From assembly GCA_028687755.1 (NCBI GenBank), contig JAQTZL010000015.1:1-48389 (forward strand): a stretch of 48,389 bases of DNA, in the 5' to 3' direction. Position 1 is the first letter of the stretch, and each line of letters opens with the position of its first letter. Below, one piece after another: positions 18,470 through 25,915 of the stretch. A program made the translations under genes and the position numbers. This DNA comes from Candidatus Nanopelagicales bacterium. Its GTDB lineage: Bacteria > Actinomycetota > Actinomycetes > S36-B12. The notes beneath the pieces are model-generated. The model did no database searches. It saw nothing but the letters and a program-made list of their open reading frames with translations, and was not told the DNA's origin.

Positions 18470-19171
18470 TTAGCTGTTCCTAAAGACGAGGGTGGTGGAA
18501 CCAATCTTTATTGCGGTTCCTTCATGCAATTCAAGTTCAGTGACGCGCTTACCATCAACCGTAGTGCCGTTCGTTGAATTCAAATCACGAAGGATGAGTG
18601 GCGCGCCCATGACAATTTCAGCATGATTTCGTGAAGCTCCTGGATCGTCGATACGAATATCAACATCAGCACCACGACCAATGCGAGTAACTGCGCGTAC
18701 GAGTGGGTAGGCAGTTCGACCAACTTCAAGGCGTGGTTGGTGAGCAATGACGGCAGCACCGGCCTCTGAATCAACCGAAGCGGCATTCACTGCTGCAACT
18801 TCAGCGCGCGCTTCGCTGCGCACGCGGAAGATGCCGGTATCAAGTTCATCGTCTTGGCTAATCACGATTTGCACGCCACCCAGCAAGGTGTACCGCTGCT
18901 CTTGGGCGTAGCTCTTCACCAAATTCGTGAGCTCGCCTTGGAGCGCATCGCGGAACACGGCCAGGCGGGTGTAATCGTGTGTGGAGAGCTCAATATGAAA
19001 GACATTGGGAACGACAGTGCGTTGGCGATCGATAATCGCGGCCCGGTCATTGAGTTCACGCTGAAGGGCCGAGGCTATTTCTACGGGCTGGACTTCTGCC
19101 TTGAAGGCCTTGGCGAAGGCCCCATTGACCATCCGGTCGAGGGAATCCTCGAACCGAGTAAGCAGACTCAC
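18470..19171 (-). CDS. fhaA: FHA-domain protein FhaA
   Basis: A 233-residue cytoplasmic protein with the conserved N-terminal FhaA domain (about 1-125; begins LLTRFEDSLDRMVNGAFAKAF, with KAEVQPVEIASAL) and a C-terminal FHA domain (about 150-232; IGRGADVDI, SRNHAEI, LNSTNGTTVDG). In actinobacteria FhaA binds phosphorylated PknB and the pseudokinase MviN and tunes peptidoglycan synthesis. The linker between the domains is much shorter than in the M. tuberculosis protein (over 500 residues). The start is GTG. It is the first gene of the six-gene leftward operon. Confidence 0.93.
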   Translation of the reverse strand: MSLLTRFEDSLDRMVNGAFAKAFKAEVQPVEIASALQRELNDRAAIIDRQRTVVPNVFHIELSTHDYTRLAVFRDALQGELTNLVKSYAQEQRYTLLGGVQIVISQDDELDTGIFRVRSEARAEVAAVNAASVDSEAGAAVIAHQPRLEVGRTAYPLVRAVTRIGRGADVDIRIDDPGASRNHAEIVMGAPLILRDLNSTNGTTVDGKRVTELELHEGTAIKIGSTTLVFRNS

Positions 19172-19226
19172 GACAACCTCATTTATCTCGACAGCGAAAT
19201 TTCATATTACCTCCCAAACATGAGGA

Positions 19227-19258
19227 AACCCGTGACTGCAGCGGGGCAATCACGGGTT
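19227..19258 (-). terminator. Hairpin terminator after the SRPBCC gene
   Basis: A 9-bp stem (AACCCGTGA / TCACGGGTT) lies 39 bases downstream of the SRPBCC stop on the minus strand and upstream of fhaA. It is followed on the minus strand by TTTCCTC, a weak T-tract. It probably insulates the division operon from the upstream gene pair. Confidence 0.6.
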
Positions 19259-19296
19259 AACCCGATGGAAGTTCGGTCACACATTGGTGCCGGAAA

Positions 19297-19776
19297 TTAT
19301 GCGGAAAGGATCGCTGCTTCCAGGCGAGCCAGTGAGGCTTCCATGGTGCTCGCTGGAATCACTGGCCACTGCACGCGATCGCGCCATTTTTCTGGCACCC
19401 CGCTCCAGTCCATGTAGTTCTCAACCAAGGTCAAGGAGGTGTCGATCGGGGTCAGGCGAATGCCATAGACATGGCCCACTCGTGGGCGACCTGCCATGCC
19501 GACGGTCCATTCAAGAAGTTGATCCTGCTCAAAGGCCGTCACTTCATTTTCAACTTGGTACAGACCCATCTCTGGAATGTCTCCGATTGGTGCGCGATCC
19601 ATGTCCATTAAAAAGGTGTCGCCAACTGCAGCGAGTTGATGATTCGATGGTGGTGAGATCAATGATCCAGATCCATCCATTGCAACGTGACCTGCAGGAA
19701 GTGTGACCATCGAGAAAATTGCTGCAGCAGATGCTGGAATCTCTCGGCTTACTGAAACGCGCATTTCTTCTGACAT
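19297..19776 (-). CDS. SRPBCC-fold protein (polyketide cyclase/dehydrase-like)
   Basis: A 159-residue protein of the START/SRPBCC helix-grip fold, which binds lipid-like or aromatic ligands. Family features are the N-terminal strand with REIPASAAAIFSMVT, the central EVTAFEQDQLLEWTV, and the C-terminal helix (ASTMEASLARLEAAI). No catalytic residues can be named. The ATG at 19776 has AAAGG 7 bases upstream. It lies 50 bases after the DUF3237 gene, also a small ligand-binding-type protein, so the two probably form an operon. The ligand is unknown. Confidence 0.82.
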   Translation of the reverse strand: MSEEMRVSVSREIPASAAAIFSMVTLPAGHVAMDGSGSLISPPSNHQLAAVGDTFLMDMDRAPIGDIPEMGLYQVENEVTAFEQDQLLEWTVGMAGRPRVGHVYGIRLTPIDTSLTLVENYMDWSGVPEKWRDRVQWPVIPASTMEASLARLEAAILSA

Positions 19777-19826
19777 GAGATACCTTTGGTTGGAGTAGAA
19801 TAAGCCTTGTATTGCAACAACTATTT

Positions 19827-20312
19827 CTAGTTGAGTTTGTATGCTCGGTAGAGAAAACCACCAGGTGCAAGTGCGCCGCGAGCAACAATCAATGAACGGT
19901 TCAGCCAGTCATACTTTTGCGAACCAACTTCGAAATCCATGAAGACTTTCCATTCAATGGACTTCAGATCAACCGTTTCACCCATGCGAGCTTTAATGAT
20001 GGTGCTCCACGGCGTAATGAAACCGACATAGGTGAAGTACAGATTTTCACCGTCATCAGTTTGTGCAACGGCGCGCATATCCACGCCCAAAGTGTCATCG
20101 GGACGCACGACTGGATAGTCAACAGCTGACAGCACGGTTGCGTTAATGCCAGGGCCCTTGATCCAACCGCCGGAGGTGGTGCCCACGATGCGGTGACCTT
20201 TGGGGCTGTTGCCTGCATCAACTGAGATGCGCTTCTCGGGATCAAGCTCCATGAAGAATTCGAAGAGGAATTCAGGCTCCAGTGGCCATTCGTTCTCAAG
20301 TTGAGGTGCCAT
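19827..20312 (-). CDS. DUF3237 family protein
   Basis: A 161-residue protein resembling DUF3237/UPF0311 proteins, small beta-barrel proteins of unknown function. It shows the family pattern LEPEFLFEFFMELDP, GGWIKGPGINATVL, DMRAVAQTDDGENLYFTYVGF and a C-terminal YDWLNRSLIVARGAL..GGFLYRAYKL. The frame is open further upstream but would run through the tRNA-Leu gene, so the ATG at 20312 is chosen. It is followed by the SRPBCC gene on the same strand. No function is proposed. Confidence 0.82.
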   Translation of the reverse strand: MAPQLENEWPLEPEFLFEFFMELDPEKRISVDAGNSPKGHRIVGTTSGGWIKGPGINATVLSAVDYPVVRPDDTLGVDMRAVAQTDDGENLYFTYVGFITPWSTIIKARMGETVDLKSIEWKVFMDFEVGSQKYDWLNRSLIVARGALAPGGFLYRAYKLN

Positions 20313-20398
20313 GGGGGCGATCCCGTCGCTAAAGGGGTGAAACCCGAACTTTAGCCAGCATAAATAGGCCACTAGACTCAATTTGCTTGAAAAAGCAT

Positions 20399-20485
20399 GC
20401 GCGAGTGGCGGAATAGGCAGACGCGCACGGTTCAGGTCCGTGTACTCGAAAGGGTGTGGGGGTTCAACTCCCCCCTCGCGCACCA
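20399..20485 (+). tRNA. tRNA-Leu (anticodon CAG)
   Basis: An 87-base tRNA with a 7-bp acceptor stem (GCGCGAG / CTCGCGC), encoded ACCA end, long class II variable arm (ACTCGAAAGGGTGTG region) and anticodon loop TTCAGGT on the stem CACGG/CCGTG. The long variable arm and CAG anticodon identify leucine. A possible promoter (-10 TAGACT at 20373-20378) lies upstream. A tRNA-Leu beside the fhaA-pknB operon is common in actinobacteria. Confidence 0.97.
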
Positions 20486-20490
20486 AGCAA

Positions 20491-20534
20491 GAAGGCTCCT
20501 GCCTCACCAATTGTGAGCAGGAGCCTTCTTTTTG
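20491..20534 (+). terminator. Strong terminator after tRNA-Leu
   Basis: A 12-bp perfect stem (GAAGGCTCCTGC at 20491-20502 and GCAGGAGCCTTC at 20517-20528) is followed by TTTTTTG. It terminates the tRNA transcript and, read on the minus strand, could also end the vapBC transcript that stops at 20552. Confidence 0.93.
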
Positions 20535-20551
20535 TTCGGTGGACACATCGG

Positions 20552-20950
20552 TTATCTCACCAACCTCATTGATATTGGAAGATTGAGTTCGGCCCAAGAA
20601 CGATCAGCCGTCCATACTTCCATTTCATCCGCGGCAGCTGCTGACAAGCAGATTGCATCGCCAAGTGAAATCATCGCCTTTGCTGGCAAAGCTTTTTCGA
20701 CTCTTCGAATTTCACTCATCATTGCGATTTCACGCCAACCCACGGGCATAACCGTGAGTCCCGCTTCAACGAGATCCTCAGCACACGCTTGGCCTTGGCC
20801 ACTAAGTCGTTCAACTTTTGTGATGACCTCCGCCATGTTCACCGCGGTGATGTAACTCGTCGACAACATTGGTTCGATTTCATCAGCGCCTGGCTCATTG
20901 AATAACCAAGCGATGACACAGGAAGCATCCAGCAATACAGGTGCTGTCAT
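20552..20950 (-). CDS. vapC: VapC-type PIN-domain toxin
   Basis: A 132-residue PIN-domain ribonuclease, the predicted toxin of a type II module. The acidic metal-binding residues are present: Asp8 (LLDASCV), Glu41 (NMAEV), Asp98 (LGDAI) and Asp116 (TADRSW). VapC proteins usually cut tRNA or rRNA. The start codon overlaps the antitoxin stop (ATGA), the standard coupled layout. It ends 18 bases from the tRNA-Leu terminator. The RNA target cannot be read from sequence. Confidence 0.9.
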   Translation of the reverse strand: MTAPVLLDASCVIAWLFNEPGADEIEPMLSTSYITAVNMAEVITKVERLSGQGQACAEDLVEAGLTVMPVGWREIAMMSEIRRVEKALPAKAMISLGDAICLSAAAADEMEVWTADRSWAELNLPISMRLVR

Positions 20951-21222
20951 TCTTCTAGCGCCGCTTCGGCACGACGTTCGGCTAGGAATTCATCGACGAT
21001 TGAGCGATTTCTTGGCACACCCGCAACCCTTGAGCGTGCGCGAGCGAGGGCATGAGCTGGTGTTTCAAGGATCAACATCCCAGCCTCAGCTACACGCACG
21101 CGAAGTTCTTCACCTGGGGCAAAGCCCGCAGCCCGCATGGCATCTTCAGGAAGTGTTGGGCGTCGACGCGAGTCCAAGCGAACGCTCCACACCTGCAGTG
21201 CATCGGGCAGCTGAAGTGTCAT
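20947..21222 (-). CDS. vapB: VapB-type antitoxin (AbrB/SpoVT-like)
   Basis: A 91-residue antitoxin with an N-terminal swapped-hairpin (AbrB-type) DNA-binding domain (about 10-52: WSVRLDSRRRPTLPEDAMRAAGFAPGEELRVRV) and a charged C-terminal arm (SIVDEFLAERRAEAALEE) that should bind the toxin. The ATG at 21222 is preferred because a promoter lies directly upstream and would give a leaderless mRNA. A longer frame from a TTG at 21258 would start inside the -35. It overlaps vapC by 4 bases. Confidence 0.88.
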   Translation of the reverse strand: MTLQLPDALQVWSVRLDSRRRPTLPEDAMRAAGFAPGEELRVRVAEAGMLILETPAHALARARSRVAGVPRNRSIVDEFLAERRAEAALEE

Positions 21223-21258
21223 CCCACGATAGTAATATTCATGGGATAAATGCGTCAA
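21223..21258 (-). promoter_or_regulatory. Promoter of vapBC, probably leaderless
   Basis: On the minus strand TTGACG (21258-21253) and TACTAT (21234-21229) are 18 bases apart. The ATG of vapB follows the -10 by 6 bases, so transcription would start at or near the A of the start codon. No Shine-Dalgarno is possible in such an mRNA. A similar arrangement with the same TTGACG -35 precedes the RelB-like antitoxin. Confidence 0.6.
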
Positions 21259-21323
21259 CCATGGGAAAACCCGAGCCTGTGACCTTGGTCAGCGACTACT
21301 CAAAGAGCGACCAGAATGCGCCT

Positions 21324-23174
21324 ATGACTGAACTATCCCGCCGCTCCTTCATGGCTACCAGCGCGGCAGTTGCTACTGGCGCTGCTCTGGTCACACAGAC
21401 CCAAGCCGCTTCGGCAGTGCCGACTGGTCCACGGGCTCGTGCGGGAGCACCCAACGTCGTGATGATCACGGTTGATGAGATGCGTTTTCCGCAAACCTTT
21501 CCGGCCGGCATCAAGACCCCCGAGGAATTCCTGAATGCCTTCATGCCGAATTTGGCAAAGCTATGGAAGCAAGGTGTGAAGTTCTCAAATCACTACACCG
21601 CAGGAACGGCATGCTCACCGTCACGCGCAAGTTTGGTTACTGGTCTATATCCGCATCAAAACTGGTGTTTACAAACACGCAAGGGCAAGCAACCTGGATC
21701 GTCGGGTCCGAATGCTCCTGCATTGCAACGCGAATTCCCGACCTACGGAAAATTAATGCGCGAAGCGGGCTACATCACTCCATACGTTGGCAAGTGGCAC
21801 CTTTCGGATGCACCGGACACATCAACAGATCCAGCCGCACCCTTTTACTTAAGTGCATATGGATTTCAAGGATTGACGATGCCCGATCCAATCGGCACCA
21901 ATGGTCAAGGAACATACGACGACGGCAACATTGCTGCGCAAGCGGCAACGTGGTTGGAAGCACGCAAATCACATGAGCGCCCATTTTGTTTGACGGTTGG
22001 TTTTGTCAATCCACACGATAAAGAATTCTTTTGGAGTGGAACTGAGGCAACTACGTACAACAATCTGTTTACACAAGCAGGAGCAACTCCTGCTGTTACC
22101 TACGACGCTGTTCCACCTCTTGATACGCCAAAGGTTTACGGATATTCGCTTCCAGCAAACTGGGAATCAGCAGCAACGCTTGCGGCAAATAAGCCCGCAG
22201 CACAAGAATTCACGCGCTCCTTTACTGATTTGATGTGGGGCGGAATTACCGATGATCCCACGCTCACATCCGGGTACTCACTCGTTGATTACCCAGGTGT
22301 TGCTGGAGCAAAGATTGCTAACGCTCCATATGGATACTGGACTCGCAGCTTGGATAGTTACACACAGGTACTCACTCTTGTCGATCAGCACATTGGTGCA
22401 GTCGTGAATGCAATTCCAGAAAGTATTCGCGACAACACCGTCATCATCATGACTGCCGACCACGGTGATTATGCGGGTGCGCATGGCTTTGCATCAAATA
22501 AAGCTGGAACGATGTATCAAGAAGCGATTCAGGTTCCGTTGATTGTCGTGGATCCACGTGAACGCATCACTGGTGATACCAGCAAGGTTCGTAAGCAACT
22601 GACTTCAAGTGTTGACATCGTGCCAATGCTGGCGACGATTGCTCATGGTGATCGCGAGTGGCTCAAGGGCGATCTTGCAGAGGTATACGAAGAGCGGTTG
22701 AACTTACTGCCGTTATTGAAGTCAAACACTGCACGCGGACGAGATCACGTGATCATGGCCTCAGATGAATGGGTGCCTGCGTTCTATGTGTACAACAACG
22801 CTCGTCGTCACATCATGGGAATTCGCACCGCTGACACAAAGGTTGCCACGTACACGAACTGGAACAAGGCTGGTGTGGCTGATCTTTCAAGCATGCAGGT
22901 TGAGTCATATGACTACAACACTGTTCGTGGGCGATTAGAACTCGACAACCAGCAAGGTCAAACGGCCAAGGCTCAGGAACAACTCAAGTTATTAATGGGT
23001 CGTTTCAACCGCGGAGCCATGGCTGCACCACTACCAGCGCGATACCGCGGTGCTGTTGCCCGAGGCAAGGCTGAGTACTTGGCGTACATCGCATTGCTGG
23101 ACAGCCTCAATGCGAATGGAACGTCGAATATCACGCGTCCAAATGGCATCAAGGAATACATGCATCTTGGCTAA
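21324..23174 (+). CDS. Tat-exported sulfatase
   Basis: A 616-residue arylsulfatase-type enzyme predicted to remove sulfate esters outside the membrane. A twin-arginine signal (SRRSFM at 5-10, then a hydrophobic stretch ending near residue 33) marks Tat export. The alkaline-phosphatase-fold core has Asp51 (TVDEMRF), the formylglycine motif at Cys97 (CSPSRASLVTG) and the C-terminal metal site TADHGDYAGAHG. Cys in this motif is activated by a formylglycine-generating enzyme, not seen in this window. The ATG at 21324 gives a normal Tat n-region; the in-frame ATG at 21261 is an alternative. The substrate is unknown; a sulfated polysaccharide is plausible. Divergent from vapBC. Confidence 0.92.
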   Translation: MTELSRRSFMATSAAVATGAALVTQTQAASAVPTGPRARAGAPNVVMITVDEMRFPQTFPAGIKTPEEFLNAFMPNLAKLWKQGVKFSNHYTAGTACSPSRASLVTGLYPHQNWCLQTRKGKQPGSSGPNAPALQREFPTYGKLMREAGYITPYVGKWHLSDAPDTSTDPAAPFYLSAYGFQGLTMPDPIGTNGQGTYDDGNIAAQAATWLEARKSHERPFCLTVGFVNPHDKEFFWSGTEATTYNNLFTQAGATPAVTYDAVPPLDTPKVYGYSLPANWESAATLAANKPAAQEFTRSFTDLMWGGITDDPTLTSGYSLVDYPGVAGAKIANAPYGYWTRSLDSYTQVLTLVDQHIGAVVNAIPESIRDNTVIIMTADHGDYAGAHGFASNKAGTMYQEAIQVPLIVVDPRERITGDTSKVRKQLTSSVDIVPMLATIAHGDREWLKGDLAEVYEERLNLLPLLKSNTARGRDHVIMASDEWVPAFYVYNNARRHIMGIRTADTKVATYTNWNKAGVADLSSMQVESYDYNTVRGRLELDNQQGQTAKAQEQLKLLMGRFNRGAMAAPLPARYRGAVARGKAEYLAYIALLDSLNANGTSNITRPNGIKEYMHLG

Positions 23175-23180
23175 ACCGAT

Positions 23181-23212
23181 GCGCGCTCGATAAGAAAAGT
23201 TACTGAGCGCGC
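23181..23212. terminator. Possible bidirectional hairpin between convergent genes
   Basis: An 8-bp GC-rich stem (GCGCGCTC / GAGCGCGC) with a 16-base loop lies between the sulfatase stop and the end of the converging S51-like gene, overlapping that gene's last codons. There is no T-tract on either strand, so the assignment as a terminator is weak. Confidence 0.3.
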
Positions 23213-24408
23213 TCGATCAGGTTCCACTGCACGCCATCAGGCGTATCCCGAACCTCAATCCCAGCAGCCACGAGCGAGTCGCGCACGAGATCACTCATCG
23301 CGAAGTCTTTGTTTTCACGCGCCACTCGACGAACATTCAACGCGACCTCAACAAGGGGCGCAAGAATCGTGCGCGGATCTTGTAAACCACTTTGCGCTGC
23401 ATCGGCAAGTTCAACCAACATCGCGCGTAGATCGGCATTTGCGGATGCATCTGCTGCGAACACTGCATCTTCAGTGGCGAGTGCAGCCTCAAGGGCAGTA
23501 TCAGCATTGCCGGCCGCCAGCGATGCACGGAACGTTGCAAGTAAGTCTGAGTGTTGTGCCTGTGCACTCACTTCAATTGGTGCGACGTTTGTTCCATGCA
23601 GAGCAGTTCGCATTGCATCAATGGTTGTGGTTTCACCATTTGGGATAACAACTGTGCGACCGCCCTGGCGCAGGGTTAAACCGCCAGCACCGTGAACTGA
23701 AACTGATCCAGATTCAAGTTCAATGACGACAGCCGTATGTTCATCAACGCCAAGCACTCCCGTTCCATCGGTGATCTGCGCTTCAAGAATTTCAAGACGA
23801 TGCAGGCCGATGTAGCAGCAGCTGGTGTCGTGTCGCCCGCCCTCTTTGTTATCAAAGTGTGGAACCACAACAGCTCGAATTCCGAGCAAATCACCAAGCA
23901 GATTGATGCCATCTAGCCAATAAGGATCAACGCCTACCTTGTAAATCTCATAGACGGGAATTGCATAGGCACCGATCGTTGCCGCTGCAGCACTACCCGT
24001 GATCAGTGTTCCGCCACGTCGCACGACATCTGCAAAGGCTGAAGGGATTGGCGTACCTGCCCATTGATTCAAGGCATACGACGGTGAACCAGGCCCTGCC
24101 AATACCCAAGACGCTTGTTGCAATTGCGAAAGGGTGCGCTCATGCTCCACAACCGATGCATCTTTGCGACGCCATTTGGCAAGTTCAATCTTGGAACCGA
24201 CAGACTCATCGAAGTACTGCTGATATTTCGCACCAAGATCATCGGCGTTGACCTGAAAACCATAGGGCGTATCGATCATGTATTTCGGTGCATCACCAAG
24301 GCCATCCATAAGGGTGCGATGCAATTTGATCATTGCCGGGGCATTTTCACCCGAACCCATAATGACGAGGCGACCACTCACGCGCCCATCATCGCCTAGT
24401 CCGTACAC
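23200..24408 (-). CDS. S51-peptidase/cyanophycinase-like protein fused to a CysRS C-terminal-like domain
   Basis: A 402-residue protein with two parts. Residues about 10-265 resemble the peptidase S51/cyanophycinase family (class I glutamine amidotransferase-like fold): VIMGSGENAP, VLAGPGSPSYAL, a Ser139 elbow (ITGSAAAATIGA), His184 (VVPHFD) and GVDEHTAVV. Residues about 300-398 resemble the helical tail of cysteinyl-tRNA synthetases, with VALNVRRVARENKDFAMSDL and VRDSLVAAGIEVRDTPDGVQW; the KDFA..D..RD.L...GI...DTP.G..W pattern is characteristic. The catalytic HIGH/KMSKS domains are absent, so it is not a tRNA synthetase. The enzymatic role is unknown. The start is GTG at 24408; GTG at 24378 is possible. 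It converges on the sulfatase gene. Confidence 0.85.
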   Translation of the reverse strand: MYGLGDDGRVSGRLVIMGSGENAPAMIKLHRTLMDGLGDAPKYMIDTPYGFQVNADDLGAKYQQYFDESVGSKIELAKWRRKDASVVEHERTLSQLQQASWVLAGPGSPSYALNQWAGTPIPSAFADVVRRGGTLITGSAAAATIGAYAIPVYEIYKVGVDPYWLDGINLLGDLLGIRAVVVPHFDNKEGGRHDTSCCYIGLHRLEILEAQITDGTGVLGVDEHTAVVIELESGSVSVHGAGGLTLRQGGRTVVIPNGETTTIDAMRTALHGTNVAPIEVSAQAQHSDLLATFRASLAAGNADTALEAALATEDAVFAADASANADLRAMLVELADAAQSGLQDPRTILAPLVEVALNVRRVARENKDFAMSDLVRDSLVAAGIEVRDTPDGVQWNLIERAQ

Positions 24409-24430
24409 ATTGCAAAACTGGCAAAAGAGA

Positions 24431-24462
24431 CGTGAGCCCCAACCTTTGGGTCAGGGCTCACG
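24431..24462 (-). terminator. Hairpin terminator after the six-Cys secreted protein
   Basis: A 9-bp stem (CGTGAGCCC / GGGCTCACG) lies 21 bases after the stop of the secreted protein on the minus strand and is followed there by TCTCTTTT. It separates that gene from the downstream S51-like gene. Confidence 0.65.
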
Positions 24463-24482
24463 AATGAAAAACGCAATTGGAA

Positions 24483-24977
24483 TTACGTGGTGGTCAGCGC
24501 GACGGCTGTTTTGCCTCCAACACCCACTAATCCTGGATCGCCATTGCCACATAAGCCTGCATCACCCTGACATGGGCCCATCTCAACGCCGAAGTAATGC
24601 AAACCCTTGGTGCCAAGCTCAGCATTGATGGTGAACTTGCCGGCTTTATTGACCGGAGCGCAGGCACCATCAAGAGTTGTGCTTGGCCATCCGTCAGCCA
24701 GTGGCTTGGCGTTGAAGCGGGTCAAACACACGATGTTGTCCTTCAGTGTCCAGGCTGCAAGGTTCTTCATTGCCACTTTGCTCAGTGATCCTTTGAAGAT
24801 CACCGTTTGACCAGCTGGAACCTTGGTTTGATTGACGGACAAGCATGCATAGTTGTCTTGACTACACACGGATGTGGCTGGCGTCGGCACCGCGATCGCG
24901 CCAAAAGCCGGTGAAGTGGTCAGACCGGCAATTGAAGCAACTGCAACAGTTGTCAGTGCAACATTTCGAATACGCAT
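24483..24977 (-). CDS. Secreted protein with six cysteines, function unknown
   Basis: A 164-residue protein with a clear signal peptide (MRIRNV, then a hydrophobic run to TTSPAFGA at about 27). The mature part has Cys38, Cys45, Cys84, Cys106, Cys136 and Cys143, an even number suited to three disulfides, and a beta-rich pattern with Gly-rich ends. The ATG at 24977 has GAAAGG 7 bases upstream and starts the signal peptide; the longer frame runs into the SDR gene and is rejected. It lies 25 bases after the SDR gene on the same strand. I do not recognise the family. Confidence 0.8.
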   Translation of the reverse strand: MRIRNVALTTVAVASIAGLTTSPAFGAIAVPTPATSVCSQDNYACLSVNQTKVPAGQTVIFKGSLSKVAMKNLAAWTLKDNIVCLTRFNAKPLADGWPSTTLDGACAPVNKAGKFTINAELGTKGLHYFGVEMGPCQGDAGLCGNGDPGLVGVGGKTAVALTTT

Positions 24978-25002
24978 AGAGGTGCCTTTCGATCGGGGAT
25001 TT

Positions 25003-25812
25003 TTAGCCAGCGGAACGAGAAACATCTTCCCATTCCTTGAAGTGAGCAAGGCGTCGGTCATACATGCCGTGGAGTACATCAACGGCTTGGTTACCTAGTA
25101 ACAATCGCACAGGTGGCTTTTCGGCATCAACAACCTTCATCAGCGCGTCAACACTTTCGGTGGCGTCTGATCCGGCAGAAGTAGCAAGCAATTTGCCCAA
25201 CTTCTCATGGGATTCCACATAAGCGGGATGCTGAGCCGAGTTCTTGCGACCTGCTGTGCCAAACCCAGTTGCGTAACCACCAGGCTCAATCAGGGTCACG
25301 CTGATACCGAACTTGCGCACTTCCTGAGCAAGAGCTTCTGACATTCCTTCAAGTGCCCACTTGGATCCGCTGTAGAGACCCATGCCGCCCGAAGCAGTCA
25401 GACCACTCAAACTGCTCACCTGGATGATGTGGCCAGATCCTTGAGCGCGCATGATCGGCAGTGCTGCCTGAGCAACCCAGATTGGCCCGTAGACGTTGGT
25501 CTCGAACTGGGCGCGAATTTCATCTTCGGTGAGTTCCTCGAGGTAACCCATGTGTCCGTAACCAGCGTTATTCACCACGACATCAAGGCGACCGAAGTGC
25601 TCATTGGCCTTGTTCACGGCGGCAGTCACTGCTGCTTTGTCGGTTACATCAAGTTTTAAGGTGAGAATTGAATCGCCATATTTGGCAACGAGATCATCAA
25701 GGGGAGCAAGGTCGCGGGCTGTTGCCACCACCTTGTCACCACGCTCAAGGGCTGCCTGGGTCCAAATCAAGCCAAAGCCGCGGGACGTACCAGTGATGAA
25801 CCAAACCTTCAT
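25003..25812 (-). CDS. Short-chain dehydrogenase/reductase (classical SDR)
   Basis: A 269-residue NAD(P)-dependent oxidoreductase. The nucleotide motif TGTSRGFG lies at 7-14, NNAG at 81-84, catalytic Ser134 in VSSLSG, and Tyr147/Lys151 in YSGSK. Arg11 in the glycine motif and ARD near 32-34 favour NADP(H). The ATG at 25812 is preferred because GAGGG lies upstream and the Rossmann strand begins at once; 15 extra residues upstream look spurious. The substrate is unknown. It is divergent from the phosphopantetheinyl transferase gene. Confidence 0.92.
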   Translation of the reverse strand: MKVWFITGTSRGFGLIWTQAALERGDKVVATARDLAPLDDLVAKYGDSILTLKLDVTDKAAVTAAVNKANEHFGRLDVVVNNAGYGHMGYLEELTEDEIRAQFETNVYGPIWVAQAALPIMRAQGSGHIIQVSSLSGLTASGGMGLYSGSKWALEGMSEALAQEVRKFGISVTLIEPGGYATGFGTAGRKNSAQHPAYVESHEKLGKLLATSAGSDATESVDALMKVVDAEKPPVRLLLGNQAVDVLHGMYDRRLAHFKEWEDVSRSAG

Positions 25813-25915
25813 GAGCCCTCTTTCGATGATTGGAGATCGAAAGGTAGCCCAATTCACGGATACGGGATATGGGTTTCGCCTGTCGCGTAGGAATAAACCA
25901 TCTAAGTTTCACCAC

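Noticed and set aside
20312..20597. N-terminal extension of the DUF3237 protein through the tRNA-Leu gene
   Set aside because: A coding sequence cannot plausibly cross the tRNA; the ATG at 20312 gives the family length.
20898..21323. N-terminal extension of the sulfatase across vapBC
   Set aside because: The Tat signal must be near the N-terminus, and the extension runs antisense to the toxin-antitoxin genes.
23200..24408. Annotation as cysteinyl-tRNA synthetase
   Set aside because: Only the tail domain resembles CysRS; HIGH and KMSKS motifs and the catalytic core are absent.
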